The notes: generated by a model from the letters alone, not told the origin. 59,163 nucleotides of DNA from Bacteroidota bacterium (GCA_021824625.1 JAKAKE010000008.1:1-59163), one strand, 5' to 3'; numbered from the stretch's first letter, positions 8,337 through 18,213 are shown. Translations and numbers: made by a program.

Positions 8337-10061
8337 ATGAGTAAGATTTTCCTTAAAATTTTCAGTGGATTTTTGATTGTAATTGTTGCTTTATCAACTT
8401 TATTAATTGTTTTTACATATTATACTGTCCGTGAGCAATACCTTGACACTTTGACAAATCATCTGAAAAATTTAAATATCAGTATTAAAAGTACAGTTGA
8501 AGCAAAAGTTGAAAATAAAAATTATCGTGAGCTTGATGAATATATAAAGAAGTTAGGGAGGGAAATTCATGCAAGAATCACTGTCATACTACCTGACGGC
8601 TTAGTCGTAGCTGACGCTGAACGAGACCCTGCTAAGATGGAAAATCACGGAACCAGGACGGAAATTGCTCAAGCAATTAACAATGGATTTGGTACTTCGC
8701 TTAGATATAGTCATACAATTCAGGAAGACATGCTTTATGTCGCATTTCCAATTTATATAGATGGGAAAATTATTGCTGTTTCACGTGTAAGCATGCACAC
8801 AAAAGATATTGATATTTTATATACACGGTTAAGAAACAGTATTATTACATCTTCTGTAATTTTATCATTGATTACACTTCTTGGTGTATTCTTCTTTTCT
8901 TTGAGTTTTACAAAACCGATTAAATCTTTGGCAGAAGCTTCAAAAAAATTATCCTCGGGTGATTTCGATTCAAAAATCTTTCACAAACGCAATGACGAAC
9001 TTAGAGAACTTGCAGACAGCTTTAATGAAATGACTGCAAAACTCAGTTCATCATTTAAGGAAATTAAAGAGCAGAAGGAGGAACTTAGCAGTCTTATCTC
9101 GGGATTACAAGAAGGTTTCATAGTTATTGATAAACACGGAAAGATTATTTTATCGAATAAGAGTTTTAATAATCTTGTCAGTAAGGAAAATCTTATTGGA
9201 ACTGATTATTGGTCTGTGCTTCAAGATTCTAAGGCATCAAAACTTATCAAACAATTAAAATCTCAATACAGAAGCATAACTAAGGAAATCCAGATTGCCG
9301 ATGGATTTTATATGTGCAGCGGCAGTTATATTGAAGCAAAAGAAGAAATCATTTTGATTTTTTATAATATCACAGAAATGAAAAAACTTGAGCTTGTGAA
9401 AAAAGACTTTATTTCAAATGCTTCACACGAATTAAGAACTCCATTGACTTCTATCAAGGGGTATGTCGAGACTTTGCAGATGGAAATTGATGAAAAGCAC
9501 AAGCCTTATCTTAATGTTATTGAAAAGAACACCGACAGAATTATAAGAATCATTGAAGATTTAACAATCTTGTCGGAACTCGAAGAAAAGAAACTGGAAC
9601 CGGAATTCCAGGAAGTAAATCTTACAGAATTATCCAAAAATATATTGAAGTATTTTGAGCAGTCGGTTTCTGTGAAAGGTCTAAAACTTCAATTTAATTA
9701 TTCAGAAAATCAGCTGCTAATCAAAGCAGACCCATTTAAGATAGAGCAGTTGCTAATCAATCTTATTGACAATGCAATCAAATATACAAACGAAGGTACA
9801 GTCGAATTAAATATCAATGAATCTGATGATAAAATAATCATTGAAGTCAAAGACACCGGAATAGGCATCATCAAAGACCAGCAGGAAAGAATATTTGAAA
9901 GATTTTATACTGTTGATAAATCCCGTTCAAAAAAGTTGGGTGGTACAGGCTTAGGCTTATCAATAGTCAAACACATAGTTCAATTGCACAACGGAGAAAT
10001 TAAAGTAGAAAGTGAGTTGGGTAAGGGGACAAGATTTATAATCACATTACCGGCGGCATGA
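8337..10061 (+). CDS. phoR: PhoR-like membrane sensor histidine kinase
   Basis: A 574-residue protein. It has a membrane helix at about 5-28, an extracytoplasmic region at 30-165, a second helix at about 168-190 and a HAMP domain at about 190-240 (SFTKPIKSLAEASKKLSSGDF). A PAS domain follows at about 250-350, then HisKA with phospho-acceptor His364 (SNASHELRTPLTSI) and a HATPase domain with N-box NLIDNAIKYTNEG, G1 DTGIGI and G2 GGTGLGLSIV. It starts 14 nt after phoU, so it is inferred to be the Pho sensor. No PhoB response regulator lies in the window, so the partner must be elsewhere. Confidence 0.85.
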   Translation: MSKIFLKIFSGFLIVIVALSTLLIVFTYYTVREQYLDTLTNHLKNLNISIKSTVEAKVENKNYRELDEYIKKLGREIHARITVILPDGLVVADAERDPAKMENHGTRTEIAQAINNGFGTSLRYSHTIQEDMLYVAFPIYIDGKIIAVSRVSMHTKDIDILYTRLRNSIITSSVILSLITLLGVFFFSLSFTKPIKSLAEASKKLSSGDFDSKIFHKRNDELRELADSFNEMTAKLSSSFKEIKEQKEELSSLISGLQEGFIVIDKHGKIILSNKSFNNLVSKENLIGTDYWSVLQDSKASKLIKQLKSQYRSITKEIQIADGFYMCSGSYIEAKEEIILIFYNITEMKKLELVKKDFISNASHELRTPLTSIKGYVETLQMEIDEKHKPYLNVIEKNTDRIIRIIEDLTILSELEEKKLEPEFQEVNLTELSKNILKYFEQSVSVKGLKLQFNYSENQLLIKADPFKIEQLLINLIDNAIKYTNEGTVELNINESDDKIIIEVKDTGIGIIKDQQERIFERFYTVDKSRSKKLGGTGLGLSIVKHIVQLHNGEIKVESELGKGTRFIITLPAA

Positions 10062-10067
10062 AATTTT

Positions 10068-12437
10068 CTATAATATATCAATAAAAGTTACTCCCGCTCC
10101 TCCCTCAACTAATGTCCCTTCCCGAAAACTAAGGTTTGATGGATGATTTGCAAGAAATTCATGTATTGCCTGTCTTAAAGCACCTGTGCCTTTTCCGTGA
10201 ATGATTTGTATCGTGCTGATGTTTGACATTATGGCATTTGATATAAATTCATCTAATTTGCGTAAAGCCTCTGCGGCTCTTTCACCTCTTAAATCAATTG
10301 ATGAGCTGATGTCAAATCTTATATGCTCTGAAATTGTCGTTGACTTGGTTTGCTTTGGTGCTTTGACAGGTATTAGGTTTTTTAAAGGCATTTTGAATTT
10401 CACACCATTGAAATCGCATTGTGCTGTCTGGTTTTCTGTGTATATTTCAAGAATAAAACCTGTAACATTTGAATCGGAAGACACAACATGCTCACCAACA
10501 TGAAATTCATGTTTTCCTTCATCTACTTCGTATAATTTCTCAGATTCCTGAATTTTCTTCTCTATTGATTTCTTAGACTTTGCAAATGCCTGTTTTATTT
10601 CTGTTACCTGTTTCTTTTCTTCACGTATTTCCTTTATTGTATTTTCAATAAGGGCATTTGCAGAGTCAATTATTTGATAAGCCTCTTTATGGGCATTATC
10701 AATAAGTGATTGCCTTTTTTGCTTAATATCTTTCAGTTTCTCTTCGTAGTTAATTCTTATCTTTTCCGATTGTATTTTCTCGCTCTCAGCCATCATTCTT
10801 AGCTCTTCGGCTTCTGACTTGAATTTCTGCAAAATAGTTATACTTTGTTCAAGTTCTGACTGCTTTGTACCAAGGTATTTTTTTCCCCTGTTCAATACCA
10901 ACTCGGGAAGTCCCAAATTTTCTGCTAATTGGAATGCATAACTATTACCGGGGACACCCTGTAAAAATTTATAAGTTGGTTTTAATTGTTTCTCGTCAAA
11001 TTCAAGTGAATCGTTTTCGATTTCAGAACGTGTCAATGCATAGCTTTTTAATGATGATTGATGTGTGGTTGCAACGAAATATGAATTAACTTCAAGCAAA
11101 CTGTCTAATATACCGGATGCAAGAGCTGTTCCTTCCTGAGGGTCTGTGCCTGAACCGATTTCATCAATCAGAACCAGGGCACTTTTTTCAGCATAAGAAA
11201 GTATCTTTTTTAGTTGAAGTATCTGTGAACTGAATGTACTTAGGTCATTTTGAATAGATTGATGGTCGCCAATCGCAGAAAAAATTCTTCTGAAATTCGT
11301 TTTACAATATCCCATAGGATAGATTCCGCTTAGAGCCATTGCTATGTTTAATCCGATACTTTTCAGTGCAACAGTTTTACCACCTGCATTTGGGCCTGAA
11401 ATCAGATGTCCCATTCTTGACGAATCAAAATCAATTGATAAGGGAATAACTTTGCTTGTTCCTTTTGATTGAACCAAAATCGGATGCCTTATATTACTTA
11501 GGAATATCTCACTTTCTTCTGTGATAATCGGTTTCATTCCTCCGAATTTAATTGAGTATTTGGCTCTGGCATTGATCGAATCAATGTGAGCAATAATATC
11601 AACTGATGATAAAAATTGTTTGGCATCATCTCCGATTTCTGCAGTTAGATTAGTAAGTATTTTATGTATTTCTCTTTTTTCTTCATTCATTAAAAGGGCA
11701 AGTTCGTTGTTCATCTCGATAACTTCAGCAGGTTCGATAAATACAGTTGAACCCGTTTGAGACATCCCATGAATGATGCCGGTCAGGTGACGTTTGTGTT
11801 CTACCTTAACAGGGAGGACGAATCTTCCTTCCCTTAATGATACGAAGTCATCCTGGAGTAATTCTTCATCACTTACTTTCTTCAAAATAGCCTGTAATCT
11901 ATGCCTAAGCATTTCGGATTTACGCCGAATTTCTTTCCTGATTCTGGCGAGTTCCTTTGTGGCATTATCTTTCACCTCGCCGGTTTCACTTATAGTATCA
12001 TCTATATGTTTTTCAAGCAGCCTGTTCTCATGCAATAACTCTGTTTCTTGATTAGCTTGAGGGTATTTTTCTTTTCTATGAATAAAGAAACTTTTAATTA
12101 ATCTTGATGTTGTAATGGTGGACAGAACATCAAGAATTTCCTCCGGTAATAGAATAGCATTTTGAACGAGAGATTTATAAAGCCTTTGCCTGATGTCCTT
12201 GAAACCCTCGAATGGCAGTTTTTCATCAGCCATCTGAAGACTAATTAGTTCTTCAATTAAATCATGCTCTTTTCTCAGCCAAAATGTTTCCTCGGAAGGT
12301 TTAAGCTTCCGAATAACTTCTTGTGCCGGCTCGGAAAAACAGAATTTTGAAATTGAATCGAGTATAAGAGGAAATTCAAGCTGATTTAAAGTATTGTCAA
12401 TTATATTTTGTTCTTCTTCAAATAAATTTTCGGTCAT
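10068..12437 (-). CDS. mutS2: DNA mismatch-repair-like ATPase/endonuclease MutS2
   Basis: 789 residues. The N-terminal clamp/core is followed by a MutS-type ATPase domain (Walker A GPNAGGKTVALKSIGL; Walker B ALVLIDEIGSGTDPQEG), then a charged coiled coil at about 520-640 and a C-terminal Smr nuclease domain (DLRGERAAEAL, IIHGKGTGALR). MutS2 proteins suppress recombination and rescue collided ribosomes. The MutS mismatch-binding N-terminal domain is absent, as usual for MutS2. It converges on phoR with 6 nt between stops and lies 25 nt after the DUF1016 gene, possibly co-transcribed. Confidence 0.95.
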   Translation of the reverse strand: MTENLFEEEQNIIDNTLNQLEFPLILDSISKFCFSEPAQEVIRKLKPSEETFWLRKEHDLIEELISLQMADEKLPFEGFKDIRQRLYKSLVQNAILLPEEILDVLSTITTSRLIKSFFIHRKEKYPQANQETELLHENRLLEKHIDDTISETGEVKDNATKELARIRKEIRRKSEMLRHRLQAILKKVSDEELLQDDFVSLREGRFVLPVKVEHKRHLTGIIHGMSQTGSTVFIEPAEVIEMNNELALLMNEEKREIHKILTNLTAEIGDDAKQFLSSVDIIAHIDSINARAKYSIKFGGMKPIITEESEIFLSNIRHPILVQSKGTSKVIPLSIDFDSSRMGHLISGPNAGGKTVALKSIGLNIAMALSGIYPMGYCKTNFRRIFSAIGDHQSIQNDLSTFSSQILQLKKILSYAEKSALVLIDEIGSGTDPQEGTALASGILDSLLEVNSYFVATTHQSSLKSYALTRSEIENDSLEFDEKQLKPTYKFLQGVPGNSYAFQLAENLGLPELVLNRGKKYLGTKQSELEQSITILQKFKSEAEELRMMAESEKIQSEKIRINYEEKLKDIKQKRQSLIDNAHKEAYQIIDSANALIENTIKEIREEKKQVTEIKQAFAKSKKSIEKKIQESEKLYEVDEGKHEFHVGEHVVSSDSNVTGFILEIYTENQTAQCDFNGVKFKMPLKNLIPVKAPKQTKSTTISEHIRFDISSSIDLRGERAAEALRKLDEFISNAIMSNISTIQIIHGKGTGALRQAIHEFLANHPSNLSFREGTLVEGGAGVTFIDIL

Positions 12438-12462
12438 AATATCTAATAAATAGAAAATTGAT

Positions 12463-13683
12463 TTAGACTTTTTCTTTCAATAATTTTTCTGATTTAATTT
12501 TATTTATTTCCTTTTGAATTTCTGTTTTTAATTCTTTTTCTGTCGGTAAATATAACATGTATTTGGAAGCAAATAATTGTTTACTGCCTTTCAGCACAGA
12601 GTATTTGACAATTGTTTCACTTTTTTCACTACATAAAATTAAACCGATTGTCGGGTTATCGTCTTTACCTTTTTTTAAATCTTCATACATCCTTACATAC
12701 ATGTCCATTTGTCCTATATCCTGGTGAGTTAACTTGCCGATTTTTAAATCTATCAACACAAAACATTTTAATAAATAATTATAAAATACAAGGTCAATAT
12801 AAAAATTATCATGTTCTGTAGTAATTCTTTGTTGACGCTCAACAAAAGCAAAACCTCTTCCAAGTTCTAATATAAATTCCTGAAGTTTGTCAATCAATGC
12901 TGTTTCAAAATCTTTTTCAAGATATTCAGATTTTGCTTTAAGATTCAAAAACTCGAGTATATAAGGATTTTTTATGAAATCATCGTTTTGTAATGTACTA
13001 CCTGTTTTCTTTACTTCTTTTTTTACTTTCTGTTTCTTTTGGCTTGCAAGTAATCTTTCAAAGTAAAAGGTTTGGATTTGGCGTTCTAACTGTCGAGTTG
13101 ACCAGCTATTTTCAATTGATTCTTTAACATAAAAATCTCTTGCCTTCTTACTTTCAACCCTCATCAATAAACGGTAATGTGTCCATGTCAATTCATTGCG
13201 TAAATCATTATTGATAACGAAACCAGATTGGCTGTTCAACACATAGCTATTTGTGTTTCTCTCGGATTGGTCACGCATCGCGTGACTTTTTGTTCTTTTT
13301 TTAGATTGTGAACGCACTGCGTTCACTTTTCCATTGAGCAACAACATAGATTGTGAACGCAGTGCGTTCACAATTGGGAAAGTTAAATAAAATTGTTTCA
13401 TATAGAAAAGGTTCCTACTATCAAATCCTTTCCCATACTCATTTGTAAGTTTTACTGATAATTCATTGATTATAAAGTCTCCATAATCTGCCTTGGTTTT
13501 CCCTTTTTGTTCTTCTTCAACTATTTTTCTTCCAATATTCCAATAAGCCTGAACCATAGCGAAATTAACAGCGTTGTATGAGTAGTTACGGGCTGTTTCG
13601 ATTATATATTTAATATTTTTATATAATCCCGAATCTATTATCTTATTATTTGGTCTTGATACAGATTTATTTTTACTTTTCAT
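12463..13683 (-). CDS. DUF1016 (YhcG-like) PDDEXK nuclease-family protein with in-frame repeats
   Basis: 406 residues. The N-terminal DUF1016_N domain (about 14-110, VQAYWNIGRKIVEEEQ) is linked to a C-terminal PD-(D/E)XK-like domain (about 240-390). Candidate active-site residues are in YIDLVFYNYLLKCFVLIDLKIGK. The family is usually found near restriction or mobile loci and is a predicted DNA nuclease. Between the domains (about 112-165) lie four related short units ending in SQS or DQS, encoded by palindromic DNA (see repeat entry). Repeats like these in a linker should be tolerated. The cellular role is unknown. Confidence 0.8.
   Translation of the reverse strand: MKSKNKSVSRPNNKIIDSGLYKNIKYIIETARNYSYNAVNFAMVQAYWNIGRKIVEEEQKGKTKADYGDFIINELSVKLTNEYGKGFDSRNLFYMKQFYLTFPIVNALRSQSMLLLNGKVNAVRSQSKKRTKSHAMRDQSERNTNSYVLNSQSGFVINNDLRNELTWTHYRLLMRVESKKARDFYVKESIENSWSTRQLERQIQTFYFERLLASQKKQKVKKEVKKTGSTLQNDDFIKNPYILEFLNLKAKSEYLEKDFETALIDKLQEFILELGRGFAFVERQQRITTEHDNFYIDLVFYNYLLKCFVLIDLKIGKLTHQDIGQMDMYVRMYEDLKKGKDDNPTIGLILCSEKSETIVKYSVLKGSKQLFASKYMLYLPTEKELKTEIQKEINKIKSEKLLKEKV
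13226..13375 (-). repeat. In-frame palindromic repeats inside the DUF1016 gene
   Basis: Four units begin (plus strand) with GATTG at 13226, 13265, 13304 and 13349, spaced 39, 39 and 45 bp, all multiples of three. The best units hold near-palindromes such as GTGAACGCACTGCGTTCAC (13308-13326) and GTGAACGCAGTGCGTTCAC (13353-13371). They encode VNALRSQS, VNAVRSQS, SHAMRDQS and SYVLNSQS. Confidence 0.85.
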
Positions 13684-13701
13684 ATTATGAATTAATCAAT
13701 T

Positions 13702-14160
13702 CTATGATTCATTAGATGATAACATTTCACGAACAAACTGTTGAACCTTACCTCCATCTGCCTTGCCCTTTAGTTCCTTCATAACCGGACCCATCACCTT
13801 GCCAAGGTCTTTAATATCTGATGCACCAACTTCTTCTTTTATTTTCTTTATTATGTTTTTTACCTCATCATCACTCAATTGTTGAGGAAGAAATTCCTCG
13901 ATTATTTTCAATTCTTGTTTCTCTTTATCAGCAAGGTCACTCCTATTTCCTTGTTCATATAATACAATTGCATCTTTTCTTTTCTTTGCATTTGAATTTA
14001 ATATTTTCAAACCGTCTTCTTCGTTCAATTCTCTTCCGGCACCGCTTTTATTGAACTCGATTATTGCGGCTCGTATCGAACGAAGTGTTTCCATCCTGAT
14101 TTTATCACCAGATTTGATTGAGTTTTTCAACTCCTCATTTATTTTTTCTTCAAGGTTCAT
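13702..14160 (-). CDS. yqeY: GatB/YqeY-domain protein
   Basis: A 152-residue stand-alone YqeY protein, the domain that forms the tail of GatB, the tRNA-dependent amidotransferase subunit. Landmarks: MNLEEKINEELKNSIKSGD, TLRSIRAAIIEFNKS and a C-terminal GKVMGPVMKELKGKADGGKVQQFV, the tRNA-tail-like motif. The ATG at 14160 has a GGGAG ribosome-binding site about 6 nt upstream. A TTG 12 bases earlier would lie within that site and is rejected. The gene lies 18 nt upstream of the DUF1016 gene. The stand-alone role is not well defined. Confidence 0.9.
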   Translation of the reverse strand: MNLEEKINEELKNSIKSGDKIRMETLRSIRAAIIEFNKSGAGRELNEEDGLKILNSNAKKRKDAIVLYEQGNRSDLADKEKQELKIIEEFLPQQLSDDEVKNIIKKIKEEVGASDIKDLGKVMGPVMKELKGKADGGKVQQFVREMLSSNES

Positions 14161-14276
14161 AATAACTCCCAAAAAAGTTAAGATTTAATTTTTATAACGA
14201 TTTATATTATCAATTCATGTTGATTTTAATACTCTTAATTTTATTTATTAGAACTGAAATTCAATAACCTGTCTTT

Positions 14277-15389
14277 TCAATTTATTTTATTTATTAAATA
14301 CTCTGTTTTATATTCATCCAATAATGTATCAATAAGTTCTTTTACGCTGATGATTTTATCAATTCTATATGCATTTGCCCCCGCAAAAGAGAATCCTTCA
14401 TCATGAATTCCCTTTTTAGCATTTATAAGTGCGAGGGCAATACAGTAAGGTGCAACTTTGAATTCACAGGTTTTCAGGCATTTCCAGGGGCATGTAAACG
14501 GTTTCCTGTAACCGTCTGTTACGTCTTCCAGAAATTGATTTTTTATTGCTCTACCGGGCAATCCAACAGGACTTTCGATTATGACAATATCCTCTTTTTT
14601 TGATTTTACATAGGTCTCTTTAAATTTAATAGAAGCATCACACTCATGAGTTGCAACAAATCTTGATGCCATTTGCACACCATTAGCTCCCAACTTTAAA
14701 AATTTATGAATATCAGCTCCGGTGAAAATTCCTCCGGCTGCAATTACTGAAATATGTTTATTAAATTGTTTCTCGAATGGTTTTAAAACAGAAATTACTT
14801 CACCCAGTAATTTTTCCAGTGTAAAGTCAGGATTCTTAATTTGTTCTATTTTAAAACCAAGATGGCCGCCCGCCAGTGGCCCTTCCACAACAATTGCATC
14901 AGGCACAAAATTATGCTCATTCACCCAATGTTGGAATAAAATCTTTGTTGCTCTTGCTGAAGATACTATTGGGACAATCTTGTTCGAATATTCCTTAAAT
15001 TTATTCGGAAGGAACTTTTTTAGAATTCTAAGTGGAAGCCCTGCTCCTACAAAAATTAAATCCACTCCTTCTTCTAATGCAATTAATGTAAGTTCATCAA
15101 AGTCTGTAAGAGCTAACATAATATTTGCTCCAATTATTCCATCAGACTTTTCCCTTGCTAATTTTATTTCTTTTCTCAGAGCCCTGTGGTTTGCTTTTTT
15201 TAAATTTTTGATATAATCGGGTTCCAACATTCCAATGCCCGCTGTACCAATAACGCCAATACCGCCTTCGTTTGCTACTGCGGATGCTAATCCAGACAAT
15301 GAGATTCCGACGCTCATTCCCCCCTGAATGATCGGAACTTTAACCTCTATTTCACCTATCTTTAAACTTGGTATATTTATATTATCCAT
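14277..15389 (-). CDS. Nitronate monooxygenase / 2-nitropropane dioxygenase-like flavoprotein
   Basis: A 370-residue FMN-dependent TIM barrel. It has PIIQGGMSVGIS near the N-terminus, EGPLAGGHLGF (the glycine-rich loop with the catalytic-type His) and IAAGGIFTGADIHKFLKLGANGVQMASRF for FMN phosphate binding. Members oxidise alkyl nitronates or act as FabK enoyl-ACP reductases. A C-terminal cysteine cluster (CPWKCLKTCEFKVAPYC, about 312-328) is typical of a larger bacterial subgroup whose substrate is not settled, so I do not choose between activities. Confidence 0.82.
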   Translation of the reverse strand: MDNINIPSLKIGEIEVKVPIIQGGMSVGISLSGLASAVANEGGIGVIGTAGIGMLEPDYIKNLKKANHRALRKEIKLAREKSDGIIGANIMLALTDFDELTLIALEEGVDLIFVGAGLPLRILKKFLPNKFKEYSNKIVPIVSSARATKILFQHWVNEHNFVPDAIVVEGPLAGGHLGFKIEQIKNPDFTLEKLLGEVISVLKPFEKQFNKHISVIAAGGIFTGADIHKFLKLGANGVQMASRFVATHECDASIKFKETYVKSKKEDIVIIESPVGLPGRAIKNQFLEDVTDGYRKPFTCPWKCLKTCEFKVAPYCIALALINAKKGIHDEGFSFAGANAYRIDKIISVKELIDTLLDEYKTEYLINKIN

Positions 15390-15649
15390 TAATTATCTAC
15401 TTTTAATAATTGTGTTACATCTCTTGATTTAAGCCGCATTTCAATTTAATTTAATTCTATTATAATACATTCGTGTACATTCGAAAGGAATATGCGAATA
15501 AATAAAATATTTTAAATGAAAAACCAAAAAATCAAATTTACCAAAAGAATTTGTTTAATCGAATAGTCATTCTTAAATTACAGTTAAAATATTTTCATCA
15601 AATATAATTTAAATTGTTTTTTCAAAATTGAAGAATGATTAAAAGTTTC

Positions 15650-15667
15650 CACCTTTTTAGAAAGGTG
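15650..15667 (+). promoter_or_regulatory. Short hairpin in the YfhO leader
   Basis: CACCTTT (15650-15656) pairs with AAAGGTG (15661-15667) around a TTAG loop, ending 4 bp before the AAAGGGG ribosome-binding site. It could modulate ribosome access, but the stem is only 7 bp. The rest of the 295-bp gap 15390-15684 is AT-rich with no feature I can support. Confidence 0.35.
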
Positions 15668-15684
15668 ATTTAAAGGGGATTTAA

Positions 15685-18033
15685 ATGGATAAAAGGGCAA
15701 AAAAGCAAACCAATAAAAAAGTAACACAACAGAAGCAGAAAGCAAAAATCACTATTGTTTCTCCTCCCCGTATTCAATTCTGGTTGATTTTACTATTCTT
15801 TATAGGTACTACATTGCTCTTTTTCTGGGACCAATTGACCTCTAAAGCATTTTTCTGGGAAGATATAACCGAACTTTGGTATCCATTTCAAACATTTGCA
15901 GCAAGGGAGTTTTCAAAAGGCGTACTTCCATTCTGGAATCCTTACATCTTTTCGGGGATGCCATTCCTTGCAGATATTGAGGTTGGATTTTTCTATCCTC
16001 TTAACAGATTATTATCATTATTTGTTGATTCTAATGGACATGTAGCCATTTGGTTCATCCAGATTGCAATTATACTGCATTTTCTTATTGCCCAGCTTGC
16101 AATGTACTCTTTATCCCGTTACTGGAAAATCAGCCATATCGGCTCGATTATAGCTTCAGTATCTTATGCTTTTTCATTAATTCTCGTTTGCCATGTGATT
16201 CACCCTATGATTCTTTTCCATTTCGCATGGTTCCCGTTTGTGCTGATGTTATTTATTAAAGGAATCGAACAGAGAAAAATCAAATATTCTATTTTATCGG
16301 CATGGTTCCTTGCTATTTCCATGCTTGCCGGCCACCCCCAGTCAACATTATACGAATCTATCATGCTGGGAATCGTTCTGTTATGGTATTATTTCTTTGC
16401 TGTGAAAAATAAAGAATTGAAAGGCAGAGCCAATATAAAATTTATTTTCTGTGGAGTTATTCCATTTATAATTTCAATCGGCATTTTTTCAATTCAGCTT
16501 TTACCATCACGTGAATTGGCATCACTTGCACAGAGGCAGAATATAACTTATGAAAAAGCAACTGAAGGTTCACTCGAAATGAAACAGATTTTCACTTCTG
16601 TCGTGCCTAATCTGTTTGGTTCGATTGACGGAAAAAGCTTCAAGGCAAGAAATTTCGATTATCATCTCGAAGATTCTGCTTATTATAACTATTGGGAAAC
16701 TGCTTATTACTTCGGAATTGCCGCATTAATACTTGGTTTCATAGGTTTACTATACAGATTTAAAACAAAAGAAGGGCTTCTGTTTTTAATTGTTATCGCT
16801 TTCAGTCTTCTATATTCATTTGGAAAGAATTTCTTTTTATTCGAACTTTTTTACAAGCTTCCTTTATTTGAATATTTCAGAATGCCTGCAAGAATGATGT
16901 TCTATTTAGTTCTTATTTTCTCTGTATCGGCAGGGTTCGGATTCGATGTCCTTTGGAGCAAGCCTAAAGATTCAATTACATTCAGAAAAATCATATTGTC
17001 GTCATCAATTCCATTGCTCATTGCAGTTCTGACTGCCATAGGGGTAATGCTGGGTATTCTCAACACACCCGAACAGTTCCAGGGTGCAGTGAAAAATGCA
17101 GGACTTGTGGCTCTCGCTTTTATTGTTGCTGTTTTTGTACTGTCTGCCCTAATCAATCAGCAAATATTGAAGCCGGGTGTTGGCGGAGGTTTATTAATAT
17201 TAATTGCTGTGCTTGATTTGTTTATAGCAGGTTCGCCATTCAACCGTGGACCTGACAATCCCGAAAAAGCTTACGCCATAAATGCAGAAACAAAAAAGTT
17301 ATTTGTTGCCAAGCCACCAAAGGATTTATTCAGAGTATCAATCAGGCTCTACAAGGAAGGTATTATCGCCATGACACGCAACCAGGGGATGATGGATAAT
17401 ATTATGACTACCGACGGCTATAATCCGCTTGTTTTGAAAAGGGGAGGTGCACCTGCACCAAGACTCAAAACCGTGCATGAGCTCAACAATGTCAGGTACG
17501 CTATACTCAAGGATTCTATTTCAAATGACTATCGGTTTTTCGAGTATGGTCCCTATTTCCCGCGTGCCTGGGCTGTTCATAAAGTAATTGTCATGAATCC
17601 TAACGAAGTGTTCGATGCTATGAAAACCCGTGAGTTCGATTATAAAAATGAAGTTATTTTAGAAGAAACAACACCTTTTACTTTATCAGGTGTCAAAACC
17701 GACAGCATACCTGAAAAAGTGCAATGTATAAAATATGATAACAACAAATTTGAATACCAGGTAAGTCTCAAACAACCATCAATTGTATTTTTCAGCGAAA
17801 TCTGGTATCCCGCATGGAAAGCTTATATTGACGGAAAACCAACAAAAATATATCGTGCTAATTATTGCTTCCGGGCAGTTGCAGTTCCTGCAGGTAATCA
17901 CAACATAGAAATGAAATACGAATCTGACACTTTCTTTGCAGGTATGTACATATCTGTAATAACAGTACTTCTAAGTATAATTACATTTATTATTTGCCTA
18001 ATTGCAGAAAGAAAGAAAGAGAAGGAGAGTTGA
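15685..18033 (+). CDS. YfhO-family polytopic membrane protein
   Basis: 782 residues. A lysine-rich N-terminus of about 28 residues is followed by some 12-13 hydrophobic helices, including PFWNPYIFSGMPFLADIEVGFFYPLN, the hallmark of the YfhO/GT-C-like fold. A soluble C-terminal region follows (about 560-750, with VFFSEIWYPAWKAYIDGK and FRAVAVPAGNHNIEMKYE), then a last helix. In Firmicutes YfhO is implicated in glycosylating lipoteichoic acid. In Bacteroidota-like bacteria it is widespread and its substrate is unknown. An acidic pair after the first helix (WEDITELWYPF) fits a GT-C glycosyltransferase active site. Monocistronic by appearance. Confidence 0.85.
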   Translation: MDKRAKKQTNKKVTQQKQKAKITIVSPPRIQFWLILLFFIGTTLLFFWDQLTSKAFFWEDITELWYPFQTFAAREFSKGVLPFWNPYIFSGMPFLADIEVGFFYPLNRLLSLFVDSNGHVAIWFIQIAIILHFLIAQLAMYSLSRYWKISHIGSIIASVSYAFSLILVCHVIHPMILFHFAWFPFVLMLFIKGIEQRKIKYSILSAWFLAISMLAGHPQSTLYESIMLGIVLLWYYFFAVKNKELKGRANIKFIFCGVIPFIISIGIFSIQLLPSRELASLAQRQNITYEKATEGSLEMKQIFTSVVPNLFGSIDGKSFKARNFDYHLEDSAYYNYWETAYYFGIAALILGFIGLLYRFKTKEGLLFLIVIAFSLLYSFGKNFFLFELFYKLPLFEYFRMPARMMFYLVLIFSVSAGFGFDVLWSKPKDSITFRKIILSSSIPLLIAVLTAIGVMLGILNTPEQFQGAVKNAGLVALAFIVAVFVLSALINQQILKPGVGGGLLILIAVLDLFIAGSPFNRGPDNPEKAYAINAETKKLFVAKPPKDLFRVSIRLYKEGIIAMTRNQGMMDNIMTTDGYNPLVLKRGGAPAPRLKTVHELNNVRYAILKDSISNDYRFFEYGPYFPRAWAVHKVIVMNPNEVFDAMKTREFDYKNEVILEETTPFTLSGVKTDSIPEKVQCIKYDNNKFEYQVSLKQPSIVFFSEIWYPAWKAYIDGKPTKIYRANYCFRAVAVPAGNHNIEMKYESDTFFAGMYISVITVLLSIITFIICLIAERKKEKES

Positions 18034-18139
18034 TTTATTTTTCTCAGCAGTTTTTCAATATTCAACTTTGTGAAACACTAAGTTAAACTCTTTGAAGTTA
18101 TGTGGTAAGATTATCTTTATTTTCCATTATCAATTTTCA

Positions 18140-18185
18140 TTTCTCAATTAATATAAATACACCTTTCATAATTCGTAATTGATTT
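18140..18185 (+). repeat. Direct repeat flanking the nucleotidyltransferase pair (left)
   Basis: 46 bases matching 18825-18870 at about 42 positions, in the same orientation. Contains CATAATTCGTAATTGATT. The last bases overlap the -33 element of the downstream promoter. Confidence 0.85.
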
Positions 18186-18213
18186 GATAAATACTTTGAA
18201 TACCTTATATTTG
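18183..18213 (+). promoter_or_regulatory. Bacteroidota-type promoter of the small gene/nucleotidyltransferase pair
   Basis: A -33 element TTTG (18183-18186), a 19-bp spacer and -7 element TATATTTG (18206-18213) match TTTG-N19-TAnnTTTG. The -7 element ends 4 bases before the ATG at 18218, so the transcript would begin at or within a few bases of the start codon (leaderless). Confidence 0.75.

Noticed and set aside
10201..10503. Plus-strand open frame inside mutS2
   Set aside because: Antisense shadow of the Smr-domain region.
14722..15216. 164-residue plus-strand open frame inside the nitronate-monooxygenase-like gene
   Set aside because: Composition follows the antisense of a conserved TIM barrel, with no motif of its own.
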